DNA of 64,000 nucleotides, from positions 37,706,301 to 37,770,300 of the forward strand of contig OX463855.1 in assembly GCA_949825065.1 (NCBI GenBank). Direction: 5' to 3'. A program made the translations under genes and the position numbers. The notes beneath the pieces were generated by a model. The model saw only the letters and a program-made list of their open reading frames with translations. It made no database searches and was not told where the DNA came from. The DNA comes from Odontocerum albicorne (taxonomy: Eukaryota > Arthropoda > Insecta > Trichoptera > Odontoceridae). Shown here piece by piece: positions 43,505 to 54,905 of the stretch. Each line of letters opens with the position of its first letter. The stretch's first letter is position 1.

Positions 43505-43800
43505 ATGAAGGTCCATCCATCCTGTCGTGTAGCTCATGACTGAGCATCTTGACTCCTATGATAACCCTTGACGACTTCTGTCCATCCATTCCTGCACTCC
43601 GCGGCTCGAAGGGTAGTTGTTAAGTGTAGTCCAGTTGCATCTCTCACTTGGTCAATCCAACGCATTGGGATTCCTCCTCTTGTGCGTCATCCTTCCACGC
43701 ATCCAGTAACCACGAACCTCTCTTAATTATATTCTTGACCACGAGCGATGTACCCAAAGAATCAGAGAACTCGTCGAAGTCATATTGTAGAGAAAATGTT
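43505..43800 (-). mobile_element. LINE C-terminal relic, family 6
   Basis: The reverse complement includes gatgcgtggaaggatgacg and gcgttggattgaccaagtg, matching R.W.D..R-type sequence in the copy at 45765. Frames are broken. Confidence 0.65.
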
Positions 43801-44829
43801 TATATTCACGTTAATTTGAATAGGATATTTACACCTCTCATCCGTATTTATACATCTCGTCATACATTTTTCAGTCTTTCTTACTTCTCAGCCTTGCCTC
43901 AGTTCTATGTTCTTTTATCGATTACTTTAGTCATCCAAATCATTACACCATGCGTTTGTTAAGAACGCAGAAATACTTCGGGAAAATGCGACTCCGAAAG
44001 CCGGATGCGGCTCTTCGTTGGGTTAAGTGCCGTTCCCAATGTCCCTCACAAAAATATAGACACTTTCTTACCCCATTATATTTATATTTTCGCAATTGTG
44101 CGTGCTATGATTTCAATGTGTAGGGTGCGCGTGCACCCTCTTTATGTGCGCAAACCGTATTCTACGCTATTTTTATATTTTCTTATATCTGTATTTTTGA
44201 TACTTTATATAGCAATTAAGATTTGTGTAGAATATGTAATAAATTAGAACTAGTGTATTTAATACTACGTGAGAACGTGACTATGGTGTGGCTCTTTATA
44301 TATATATGAAAATCCAGAATGTGGCTCTCGTTGACCTCATGTATGCCCACTCCTGGCATATAATAAGGACAACTTTTATAGTACCGTTTAGAAAGCAGAC
44401 TCTACTATTATTTTCAGATATATTGAAGTGTTATTAATTAAAATGAGTAAATATTAAGCATCGAATAAACCCTGATAATATATTGAATAAACTTTGCTAT
44501 TTTATTTCCGATTTAAACTGTGAATGCACTGCAATAGATGTACAATTGCACTATGCATGTAGATTCATCCGTTGCACTCAATACTCGTCACTAATGCCAA
44601 AGGCATGGATGCGGGAAACGATAATTGATTTAATCCAACGTGCTAATCGCTCGCCACATACTAATGGCGTGGTTCTACCATTAATGGTCCTCTAATCATT
44701 CATATCGGAGAGCACCATAAACTGGACAACGTACAAATTGATCCATCTGTAATGAGTTGGACATTCATGAAAATCTCTCATCCTTCTTTCTGGAATAAAT
44801 CCTACGATCCTTTGATAACACATTTAAAA
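43801..44829. other. Unassigned region
   Basis: No gene recognised. ggctctt/ggctctc words near 44008 and 44290-44330 hint at a transposon end, but no paired terminal repeat or target duplication was found. 44500-44760 holds an open frame with no known domain. Confidence 0.35.
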
Positions 44830-45195
44830 AAAATTGTCTTCTATTGCTTTCTGAAGCTGCACATGCCACTCATGTCTCTAATATTAAGAAGCAGATCATC
44901 CCAAACCGCAAGACCAACAATAGTCCTGTCAATTAATACCCCATCTTATTGGATTGATTCAGAATAATCTATTGAATTGATGAAGATGATAAGATCAATC
45001 TCAAAGTTCTGCTCCTCTTCGAAGCAACATCTATCAGACACAGATTCGAGAGATATGGTGTAGACATTTCATTAAGTGATGTATACAAAGAAACAAAGTT
45101 TGAAATCAATGCATTCACTACTATTTTGCTTACATAGACTAGCATTGTTTGGTCGTGTATTTTCCGACTAAGCAGTGAACGAGCCATAAGAATTT
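44830..45195 (+). pseudogene. Unrecognised repeated coding relic, copy 1
   Basis: Frames read KLHMPLMSLILRSRSSQTAR, NTPSYWID and, in another frame, RHRFERYGVDISLSDVYKET, KFEINAFTTILLT and stop. The copy at 54480-54905 has the same blocks (LHKSPISL, TTSPYWID-like, YRFERYNGNIPLRDV). Shared coding in two diverged copies implies a mobile-element protein. I do not recognise the family. Confidence 0.5.
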
Positions 45196-45326
45196 TACGT
45201 AAGGCAAAACCAAGTGAACCACAACCCTTGGATAATTCAGATCAGCGCTATATGGATGTTGTGCTGATTTGTTTAAAGAAACGAAAGCTCAAGATTGTCT
45301 AAGACTCAATCAATCAATTCAATTCA

Positions 45327-45632
45327 CCCTTCTTTTAAAGCTCCACAAGGGAGTATAGGGAGGCCACCAGTCTTCTCCATTCAGAGTGGTTTTGGGCGGT
45401 GTTGGTTATCTCCCTCCACGACATTCCTAACACTCTGATTCCCTTGTCATAGGAACGGTACACCGTGAGAGAGGGTCTTCCAGGCCATCGGGACCCCAAT
45501 GGACAGAAAAACAGCGCTCTCCTCGGCCAACTATCATCGGGCATTCTCAGAACATGTCCCAGCCAGGACCATCGCCTCTCCCGAATTACAGAGACGACAG
45601 ACCCCTGCCGGGTGCGAGGACGCTGTAAGCCG
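45327..45632 (-). mobile_element. LINE C-terminal fragment, family 5
   Basis: Reverse-oriented match to 27235-27540: PDDSWPRRALFFCPLGSRWP, MSWREITNTAQNHSEWRRLV. It has nearly the same 5' limit (near cgcacccggcaggggtctg) and the same 3' end. Confidence 0.8.
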
Positions 45633-45764
45633 GTGTCTAAGACTATGCATCGTTAATTCATTAAGTAATTATATGTTATAGTTAGTACTTATATATTCTA
45701 CGAGTACTATACGAATTCTATGAACAGCAAGGTGATTTATGGGGTCCATCTAAGAACGAAGAAC

Positions 45765-46160
45765 ATCGAAGAACTGAGTTACTGACAGATTGTCGACAAC
45801 ATACCTACGACGAGTCGTCCGATCTTTTGGACACATTGCTCATGCTCACTGAAACCATGGAAGGACGACGCGCAAGAGGAAAAGCGCCAACGCGTTGGAC
45901 TGACCAAATGAGAGACGCAACCCTTAACAACTGCTCTTCGAACTACAAAGTGCAGGGATGGATGGAGTGATCATAGAAGTCGACACATTGTTTGTCCTCA
46001 CTGGAAGCGTGGAAGGATTATGCACAAGAGGAAAGCCCCAAGGGATGCAACAGGACTATCCTTAACAACTGTAGGGATGAATGGATTGATCATGAAGTCA
46101 CGATGTTAAGTCACGAGCTACACGACAAGGTGGATGGACGAATAGATACTAGGGGAATCA
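45765..46160 (+). mobile_element. LINE C-terminal relic, family 6
   Basis: One frame reads GRRARGKAPTRWTDQMRDAT, LNNCSSNYK. The segment is followed by a second diverged version (gaagcgtggaaggattatgc, aactgtagggatgaatgg), so the LINE tail is present twice in tandem. Confidence 0.65.
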
Positions 46161-47639
46161 TCAGTGTTTTAAAAATAATGGAATCTATTTTAAATATGTT
46201 TTTTAATTGACATGAACATGTGAATTGGATGTTAGGGGCTTTATCAACAACTTAACAGCCCAATTAATCTCACCTGCACCTGGTGATCCTACCAGTGAAC
46301 TGACTAGGTCCTGACTACTGAGTATCGATAGTATAACTACGGGGTGCAAGCACCTTGCCATGGAAAAATGAATAAATTCTTCCCGGACAGCTCTAATATA
46401 GCTCTGTGGATAGACTTGTCTCAGTGATTCTATGCGACAGGAAAACCATCGAAGTCGTGCTGCCAATGTTACCGATCAAATTTAATTATACGCAGTTGGT
46501 ACGATAGTAAAATAACTATACGGTCTAGGATATCTGATTAATGTAAATTTACAATCAACTTCGATCAGTTGATAGTAAAATAGATACGGTTTAGAGTGTC
46601 AGATTTGACAGTGCGCGTTGGTTATCGCGGCCACAAAGTCACCCGAAGCAGGGGTCGTTAATCATCGGCTGCTCTGCCATAAATACACCCCTGGCCGGGA
46701 AATGGGAAAAGAATATTTATGTAGCACACAAGGAGTGACTCTGGAAGGCAGTGCCACTTCGTGGTGTCCAGTGGCGCTATAACAACATACTCGACAAATT
46801 TATATTTTTCGACAAAAACCTTCAATTAATTTACCTTATTACAAATATTCATATTCAAATTTTGCTTAATTTTTTACATGCCATGCATCAACTTAAAGAA
46901 AACCAAATTAATTACAATAAAATAAATAAAAGAGTGAAAAACATTTGTAATAAGATGATGTATTACTTAATTATTTGTAGGGTACCATACAAAATATTCG
47001 AATTGGGAATGCGAACATATTGAAGAGTTTGAACGGAAGACAATATTGTCTTCAAACCTGTTAGTCAACTCTTCTTGCTAAGAATAATTTAAATATGCAC
47101 GTAACACGAAGTTCATCATCGTACGTATTTTAAAATACTACCACAAGTAAACAAGTAACTATGTCTAGCGCATTCAAGTATTGATACCAGACGAATGTTT
47201 TAACTATAATTTTTAACTTATAATCGGAAATTTGCCCTCAATTTTAGTTACGTGTGTATAAGAACTCTTTTTACCACACAGCCTTTATTATTTTTTTCTT
47301 TTAATTTAGCACCATCGAGAACCTAACCCAAAAGTCAAGCGTCATATATTACGAGTCTAACTGGAATACTGTAACACCAAAGTCTATCTGGAAAGTTCGT
47401 CGGAAACGAAAAAACTGTAAAAAATCATATATATCGCTTTGTTTGCACATAATGATATTGTAAATAAAAATTAAAATAGCACTGATTTATAATAACAGAT
47501 GGTGTATGTACAATTTTTTTTTTCAATTATAAAATTTCAATCATTTCTTTGTATCCACATAATGATGTAGTGTTGAATAAACAATAGTGGTGCATCAAGA
47601 TTTCATAGTTTTGACATTCAGCTGTCAGGTGATGTGTCG
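46161..47639. other. Unassigned region
   Basis: No gene recognised in about 1.5 kb. Two copies of gatagtaaaata with acggt lie near 46501 and 46567. 47560-47640 contains ataatgatgtagtg and gtcaggtgatgtg, slightly resembling hairpin family H. Confidence 0.4.
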
Positions 47640-48180
47640 GGACGGTATTGTGTTCAAGGCGTTAATTTCATTTGGATAATTGATATCATCATCATTGTCA
47701 ACCAGGGTCGATCTACTGCTGGATGAAGGTCTCCCCAAGTTGACTCCAAATAGTTCCTGATTTCATCTATCCAGCGTACCTTCGGTCTTCTTCTGGGGCT
47801 CTTTATGCCTCTTGGGTACAATTGGATTATTTCGGATGTCCATCGGGAGTCTGACATTCTGCCTATGTGTCCTGCCAATTGCCACTTCATTATTTTGCAC
47901 ACCTTTATAACATATTCTACCTTTGTTATATTGCGAATCCAGGTGTTTCGTGTGCGGTCTCTTTTAGTATATCCCAGCATGCACCTCTCCATGCCCCTTT
48001 GTGCGGTCTGGAGCTTTTGTATGTTCTTTACTGTGAGCGTCCATGTCTCGCAGTCATACGTAAGTACTGGAAGAATACACTGGTTGTAAACCTTTCGCTT
48101 TAAGGATATTGGGAGATTACTTTTAAAGATGTTGTTCAAACGTCCAAATGAGCTCCACTTTGTTCTTCGTGCTAATTTAT
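47640..48180 (-). mobile_element. LINE C-terminal fragment, family 7
   Basis: The minus strand has a 161-codon frame: MNNIFKSNLPISLKRKVYNQ, CILPVLTYDCETWTLTVKN, IQKLQTAQRGMERCMLGYTK, KWQLAGHIGRMSDSRWTSEI, RRRPKVRWIDEIRNYL, ending in a stop. These are the post-RT blocks of an insect LINE. It is open over its length, so it is relatively young, but the RT core is absent. Confidence 0.85.
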
Positions 48181-49180
48181 TAATTGTAACTTCGGGTAAT
48201 TGATATAATGTCGAGTAATTTCATTCCGTCATGCATTGTCACTCGTATTTTTCTACATGCATGTATTTCTACAGATTTATTTGACACTTTTCAATATTTC
48301 TTCCCGTCCACGTTTCACTCTCATTCATCAAAGTTGATACTGAAGAATTACAGTGAGTTTTTTTTATGGAACACAATATGGAATGGAATATATTTTTTTA
48401 TGGAAAAAATCTTCTGATCATAATGTCTAGTTGAAAAGTTTATTTTCTTATTTTTCTGTCTTGTAAAAGAAAAAAAGCTTAATAGTTATGGTCTAAACGG
48501 TTTACCACGTGTCACCATTGACGTTCCATCAGAGACTCTGGTCTCTCCGCCTTGAGAAGAAAAATAAATCCTTCTCTCCGGAAGGCCGATAGCCCAGTGG
48601 CGTACACCCAGAAGGCAACATTCTCACGGGGGCTCCAAAATGTATTTTCCACATATGAAAACGCCGATTTATACATTTGGGTGTACTCGATTTATATCTT
48701 CGCGATTTATTATTTACACTATACTGATATATGTATATTTAGCGAATTTATTGCTTTGCATGTTTTCCGCGAAGAACGTGAGAAAATTTTATTTGCGAAT
48801 TCCCATAACGTTCACAAAATATGATTAAATCATATTTTATTACTATTTATTTTGTAATATAAAATGGTACATTCAATTTAACGTATATTAAAAACAGAAA
48901 CCCATATTTTTTTGGTGAAATAAGTCAAATGCTCACGATTGGTTGGTTGTCGATAGTCGGTTCATGGATTCAAATTATCAAAATTTATTTCTTTTACGCT
49001 TTTCCACCAATCACATTTTTATCACACAGTCTTGGCATAATATTATAAGAACCTGAACATTTGAACAGATTTGAAATAAATGTTCTGAGAAAAAAAATAT
49101 TTAGCTATCACTGACGAGCTAGTCAGAAGAATAAAACATGACTAAGAATTGTCTAATTCATATAAAAAATCATACAATAT
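48181..49180. other. Unassigned region
   Basis: No gene recognised. 48590-48650 contains gcccagtggcgtacaccc, which could be a hAT-like end, but no partner end was found. Confidence 0.4.
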
Positions 49181-49182
49181 GA

Positions 49183-49385
49183 CCTTAAAAGTCTCGTTGG
49201 TAAAACATTTGTCTTGCAGCCTGGGGGTTGCGGGTTCGATACTCATTGGAACCAAGTATATAAGTTTGTTCTCCACATAATGCCTCTTCTGAATCTAAAT
49301 GGTTGTCAGAAATTGTCCCATGACAATAAACACACCAGATTGTTGTGTACACAGCAAAAATGTAATAAATCTTAAAATAATGTAT
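49183..49385 (+). mobile_element. SINE-1 variant
   Basis: Head gtctcgttggtaaaacattt and ggttgcgggttcgatactca; the tail (tgacaataaacacaccagat) is diverged. Confidence 0.8.
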
Positions 49386-49439
49386 TATATATCGTGTAAC
49401 GTTTTATACAGTAAAACTTGTGTAACGTTTTATACAGAT

Positions 49440-49620
49440 AGAGTTTATTGCTATGTATCAATCCGTTACAGCCAACCAGAAAAATATTTAAGAAGTCTGA
49501 AGTGAACCCTAGACGAATATTTAAAAAAAAAAATGGGTGTCAATGAGGATCTAACTCACAACTCTGAGTTGAAATACAAGTGTTTCTTGTTTATCGAACC
49601 AACTGGGATACGGAGGAGTT
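49440..49620 (-). mobile_element. SINE-1, degraded
   Basis: Tail (gtttattgctatgtatcaat, agccaaccagaaaaatatt) and head (ggatctaactcacaactc, aaccaactgggatacgg). Convergent to the copy at 49183. Confidence 0.7.
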
Positions 49621-49684
49621 GATATTCGAAGTCATCGATTAAGTCAACATTTTGTAACGTAATCTTAAGCAATTTGGTTAAGTG

Positions 49685-50913
49685 GTATTGTAATGTTAAG
49701 CGATATTGTAATGTTGAGCAATATTGCAACGCTAAGCAATATTGTTACGCTAAGCAATATTGTAACGTTATTCAATATTGTAATGTTTAGCAATATAGTA
49801 ACGCTAAGCAATATTGTAACGCTAAGCAATATTGTAACGTTAAGCAATATTGTAACGTTACGCAATACTGTACCGTTACGCAATATTGTAACGTTAAGCA
49901 ATATAGTAACGTTAAGCACTATTGTAAAGTTAAGCAATATTGTAAGGTTACGCAATATTGTAACGTTAAGCAATATTGTAACGTTAAGCAATATTGTAAC
50001 GTTAAGCAATATTGTAACGTTAAACAATATTGTAACGCTAAGCAATATTGTAACGTTACACAATATTGTAACGTTAAGCAATATTGTAACGTTAAGCACT
50101 ATTGTAAAGCTAGGCAATATTGTAACGTTAAGCAATATTGTAACGTTACGCAATATTGTAACGTTAAGCAATATTGTAACGTTAAGCAATATTGTAACGT
50201 TACGCAATATTGTAACGTTAAGCAATATTGTAACGTTACGCAATATTGTAACGTTAAGCAATATTGTAACGTTAAACAATATTGTAACGCTAAGCAATAT
50301 TGTAACGTTACACAATATTGTAACGTTAAGCAATATTGTAACGTTAAGCACTATTGTAAAGCTAGGCAATATTGTAACGTTAAGCAATATTGTAACGTTA
50401 CGCAATATTGTAACGTTAAGCAATATTGTAACGTTAAGCAATATTGTAACGTTACGCAATATTGTAACGTTAAGCAATATTGTAACGTTACGCAATATTG
50501 TAACGTTAAGCAATATTGTAACGTTAAACAATATTGTAACGCTAAGCAATATTGTAACGTTACACAATATTGTAACGTTAAGCAATATTGTAACGTTAAG
50601 CACTATTGTAAAGCTAGGCAATATTGTAACGTTAAGCAATATTGTAACATTACGCAATATTGTAACGTTAAGCAATATTGTAACGTTAAGCAATATTGTA
50701 ACGTTACGCAATATTGTAACGTTAAGCAATATTGTAACGTTACGCAATATTGTAACGTCAAGCAATATAGTAACGTTAAGTAATATTTTAATGCTAAGCA
50801 GTGTTATAATTGTAACGCTAAGCAATATTGTAACGTTACACAATATTGTAACGTTAAGCAATATTGTAACGTTAAGCACTATTGTAAAGTTAAGCAATAT
50901 TGTAACGTTAAGC
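49685..50913 (+). repeat. 18-bp minisatellite, about 68 copies, with a 252-bp higher-order period
   Basis: The unit is caatattgtaacgttaag. It is two perfect 8-bp palindromes, CAATATTG and TAACGTTA, plus AG. The rare variant gcactattgtaaagctagg recurs at 252-bp spacing (50097, 50349, 50601), that is 14 units, and the units between repeat in the same order. Frames of 420 (+) and 425 (-) codons are open (NIVTLS and NVTILL periods), a consequence of unit length and symmetry. The array stops at a 19-bp direct repeat. Confidence 0.95.
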
Positions 50914-50932
50914 AATTGTTTAGTACAAAGAT

Positions 50933-51751
50933 ACACGGGCAAAAGGTGGACATGATAAGGTTCGCTGACGATATTTCTATGGTTGCTGAAAGTGAAGAGG
51001 AACTACAAGAGGCCTTAACAACTATGGAAAGCATTCTTCAAAATAACTACAGTATGAAGATAAATAAAGACAAAACAAAGCTGCTGACTGTAGGCCGAGC
51101 GCAGCACCAGATGAGAATAGTGATGTCGGGTAAACCACTAAAGAACACCAAGGAGTTTGTCTACCTCGGGAGCAAAATAATATGGGACGGTCGGTCCAAG
51201 AGCGAGGTCGACAGCCGTATACATCAGGCTAGACTTGCATTTAATAAAAGGTCGAAAATAATAGAATCAAATAATATAGACCTTAAACTGAGAATACTCC
51301 TCATCAAGACCTATGTATGGAGTATCTTGATGTACGGCTGCGAGACATGGTGCCTATCCGAAAGAGATTGACGAAGACTAGAGGCTTTTGAGATGTGGTC
51401 CTATAGAAGACTATTAGGAATTTCCTGGAGAGACCGCATCACAAATGAAGAGGTTCTCCAACGAATCGAAGGAGGAAGGCACCTGCTCAGGATCCTGTCC
51501 GAAAGGCGTGCAAGATGGATCGGTCATATAATACGACAAGAGGGCCTCTTGCATGCCATAATGGAGGGCATGACCGAGGGGACAAACTCTAGGGGACGCC
51601 CACGCCGAGAGTACCTGGAGGACCTGTTGGTGGACGTGCGCTGCTCAACATACTCAGACTTAAAAAGAGCCGTACAGGACAGGGGGGAATGGAGGAGAAG
51701 AGTTCAAATTGCTGCAAACCAGTCTTAGGACTGCAACCACGGAAGAAGAAG
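50933..51751 (+). mobile_element. LINE reverse-transcriptase 3' fragment, nearly open
   Basis: Contains the RT active-site block MIRFADDISMVAESEEELQE (FADD), KINKDKTKLLTVGR, KEFVYLGSKIIWDGRSKSEV, FNKRSKIIESNNIDLKLRIL, VWSILMYGCETWCLSERD, one in-frame TGA (near 51369), RRLEAFEMWSYRRLLGISWR, RARWIGHIIRQEGLL, GRPRREYLEDLL and QIAANQS with a stop near 51726, ending in GAA repeats. Apart from one stop the frame is intact, so it is among the youngest insertions here. The upstream RT and endonuclease are missing. It lies between two parts of the 18-bp array. Confidence 0.9.
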
Positions 51752-51950
51752 CAATATTGTAACGTTACGCAATATTGTAACGTTAAGCAATATTGTAACG
51801 TTAAACAATATTGTAACGTTAAGCAATATTGTAACGTTAAGCAATATTGTAACGTTACGCAATATTGTAACGTTAGGCAATATAGTAACGTTAAGTAATA
51901 TTTTAATGCTAAGCAGTGTTATAATTTAAAGCAATATTGAAAAAAAAATA
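51752..51950 (+). repeat. 18-bp minisatellite, right part
   Basis: About eleven units. The end variant gtaatattttaatgctaagc with agtgttataatt is the same as at 50780-50812 in the left part, so the two share an origin. Confidence 0.92.
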
Positions 51951-52002
51951 GTGCACGTCAAACAAGATCACCAAGATATCATTTTAATTTGTTACCAGTT
52001 AA

Positions 52003-52083
52003 TAACGACCTCCGTAGCCTAGTGGTAACATTGTTAACTTCCCCCCGGGGGTTTCGTATTCAATTCCCGATGGTACCCAAAAA
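52003..52083 (+). mobile_element. SINE-1 head
   Basis: aacgacctccgtagcctagt and the diverged B-box gtttcgtattcaattcccg, ending in an A run. The body and tail are missing. Confidence 0.65.
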
Positions 52084-52102
52084 AATTGTTTAGTACAAAG
52101 AT

Positions 52103-52790
52103 TTCGTCTACTAACAATACTTAAACCCGCCAAGTGGTAGCTCTGCCAACACGTTTAAAGAAAAGTCGCAAATTCCGTGCCTACTTCAGAGGTTCTGAAT
52201 TTGGAGACTGGTTTACTGGGGCTGAAGATAATATTGTATCCCGCCTACGCTCTTCAATACGTCACACTAACTCGAAAATATATTGCTTGTTATGTTTGGT
52301 CCTTGTACGAATCAGGGAAACCTGTAATATGCAAAGGATTTTGAAAACATAAATTAATAAATGGCGTTTAATAAATTGAAGGGTAACCATACGAAAAAAA
52401 TATGAAATAAATTCAAAGTAGTTTTTTTATTGTTAATCAATTTTTAGTAGAATAATATTGTTTATCAATTTTTCGATGCCAAAGAAATGCAAATATTAAA
52501 TGCAATATTAATTTAACCTTCCCGACCCTGGACTAACGTGAGGATTTTGATGAATGCGTTAATTCTTTCCAGCTTGGCTACTGCAATGCAGTATATTTAC
52601 GCGTATCTAAGTTGCTACTAAGAGTGTTTAATCCTTCAGGCCGATTAATACTTGATGCTGTTACACTTTGAAGGATAACTCCGCCCTTAAAGGCTTCACT
52701 GGTTTAGATATCCTGAAAGAATGAAATTAAAACTACTTATCGTATCCCGAAAGCCTTAAATTATCTTAAGTGGTGATACTCACATAACTA
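52103..52790. other. Unassigned region
   Basis: No gene recognised. ttaaccttcccgaccctgg near 52512 resembles a piggyBac-like tip, but no second end was found. Confidence 0.4.
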
Positions 52791-52794
52791 TACT

Positions 52795-52880
52795 ACTGCT
52801 GACCTCTTTGTGCTAGTTAGCAAAACACCTTATTTTTATCCCGAGGTTGTTTGTTCGATTCCTGTTGGTACGTATTTTTT
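52795..52880 (+). mobile_element. Degenerate tRNA-derived SINE head
   Basis: gacctctttgtgctagttag and ggttgtttgttcgattcctg keep the A- and B-box spacing of SINE-1. The rest is eroded. Confidence 0.5.
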
Positions 52881-53324
52881 TTGTAGGATTGCAATAAGTT
52901 TTTCTTTTAAGATTTCTAATGTCTACGTGTCTGGTTAGAATAAATTGGCACACTACATCCTTACGCGTTCTCATTCAACGATTTCTCTGACTTTTTAAGG
53001 TTCCTTTATTCAAAATATCATTATTTTGATGCCACTATACTTTCCTTGGTGTTCCTCTACGATTTATTCACATTAGCTTTATATATTTGTTTTTTTAGTA
53101 TTGTTTAGTTCATTTGTTCTATATGCCCAAACCATAAAGATGTTAAAAAACACTTAAATCAAAACCAAACTGTAATGTTTTTGTATAGTGTACGAATGTA
53201 ATAGAAGTGAAATATTTGTCCCGCGATAAAAAGTATGACCGATCATTCTTCTCTGCCTACCCCGATAGGGAAACAGCGTGATGGTATATGCTTATGTATT
53301 ATATTATACTTTCGTTGTATGGAG

Positions 53325-53885
53325 TACAACCAGTCGAGCTTATTGCCATATGGCAATCTCTTCCAAACAACCAGAAATATGTTAAAAAGATCTTAAGGGA
53401 AAACCAGACTGGAATCCTTTTTAAAAAACCTGGGTTCCAACAGGATTATGACCTGCAACTAGCGGCGGCCGGTCCCGAGATGCGCTGGTGCGCTGATAAC
53501 CAACGCACTTCGAGACGCTGAGCGAATATGAAATATCACTGTCTCACGGTTTACTGTATGTCTCTGTCTGCCCTATATAAATTAGCGTTTCCGTCCGGTG
53601 CGTATTGGATATCGCTCTGATAGTATTCGCAAACTTGGCCGGTCAATTTGAAAGGAATATTTTTTAATTTAATTTTTTTTTTTTTTTTAAATACTCGTAC
53701 TGTTTGTCAGTATTCTTATATACATATTTAATCTATACAAATATTTAACATATTTGGAAGTCATGTTTGCGAATATGTAATTTAATTATCGCGAATTATT
53801 TCTCTGGTTCAGCGCACCGGCGCACCTCTGGGCCGGCCGCCGCTGCCTGCAACCTCCGAGACAGGCGTCTATCCACTAGAACATG
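53325..53885 (-). mobile_element. SINE-1 split by a hAT MITE
   Basis: Tail and body at 53325-53459 (cttattgccatatggcaatc, aaaacctgggttccaacag) and head at 53846-53885 (cctgcaacctccgagacagg, ctagaacatgaaggtc). The halves overlap only in the 8-bp duplication. Confidence 0.85.
53460..53845. mobile_element. hAT-type MITE with 8-bp target duplication
   Basis: CCTGCAAC lies at 53452-53459 and 53846-53853. The ends TAGCGGCGGCCGG and, reverse-complemented, CAGCGGCGGCCGG extend for over 30 bp as an imperfect inverted repeat. The 386-bp interior is AT-rich with no transposase, in contrast to the GC-rich tips. Confidence 0.9.
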
Positions 53886-54479
53886 AAGGTCGATAAATGT
53901 ATATAATGTAATGGAACCAGTCGACGCTTCGTGATCAACGGCTGTAAACAAGTTTCTTTGTAATTTTTCAAGGCACTTATCGATATTTTGGCCAAAAACC
54001 ATCTAGAGAAGGTAACAGAACAAGTGGAATAAAAACAGGGTAAAAACATTAAGTACTTTCCACCTTTGCAAATATCGATACGTTTTGAAAGAGCTCCTTG
54101 TCGACAAGGAAACGAAAGTGGCTCCCGAATCGCGCTAAGTCATATCCCTTGTAAGAGGGAAACGATTTGCTGAACAAAAGTTACCTCCGCCAGTAAACAG
54201 AGGGGCAATCCTCGGCGATAAATTCGTGAGAAGGGGATCAGCTGTCGCATTCATCCCAAACCACACGCAAAGCCGTGTTCACATCTACAAGGTGTGTTCA
54301 AGCCTAAATACACACTCAACGAAAATATTTAAAGCAGTATTAATCGATAATGTTGACCATCAATTTTATAAAAAAATATTTTACAGGAAGAAAAAATTAT
54401 TTAATGGTTCTAAATGCCTTTTCGTGTGTAATAATAATGATATTAATTTTGATAAGACCTCCTAAAAAGGATTGTCCTT
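53886..54479. other. Unassigned region
   Basis: No gene recognised; an open frame at 54226-54465 has no known motif. Confidence 0.35.
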
Positions 54480-54905
54480 AAGTACTTCCTAAAGCTGCAC
54501 ACGTCACCTATATCTTTATTTGGTAAGATAACCACAGAAAACTTAAACGAAATACAAAGAAATCTTTGTCGATTTTCCGATATATGATAGTATCATATTC
54601 GGCTTTAGATTTTATGTAGTATTCATATAACGTCATAAATTTTTATAAGAACTCCCAAAAGGGTTGTTTTCAAGTGCTTCCTAGAGTTACACAAGTCACC
54701 TATATCTCTGACACTAGAAAACATACCATTCCATGCTACAGGACCAGCAACAACAACAAAACTTTATCTTAATACCTCACCCTATTGGATTGATTTGCAA
54801 CCACCAATTTATTAGATGAAAAAAAAATGACCTCAAATGTTTACTTCTCTCCGAAGGAACACCCTTCAGATATAGGTTCGAAAGATACAATGGAAACATC
54901 CCATT
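54480..54905 (+). pseudogene. Unrecognised repeated coding relic, copy 2
   Basis: Related to 44830-45195. The block cttcctaaagctgcacacg / cttcctagagttacacaag occurs twice (about 54487 and 54678), so the 5' part is duplicated in tandem. The end reads YRFERYNGNIPLRDV. Family unknown. Confidence 0.5.

Noticed and set aside
43975..44410. Possible hAT element with ggctctt motifs
   Set aside because: No matching terminal repeats or 8-bp duplication could be found.
48585..48830. hAT-like end at gcccagtggcgtacaccc
   Set aside because: Only one end is visible; no complement or target duplication.
49665..50955. Overlapping 420- and 425-codon open frames on both strands
   Set aside because: They are produced by an 18-bp unit without stops and with dyad symmetry; there is no domain, signal or context for a gene.
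52512..52560. Another piggyBac-like tip (TTAACCTTCCCGACCCTGG)
   Set aside because: No inverted partner with TTAA was found within about 1.5 kb.
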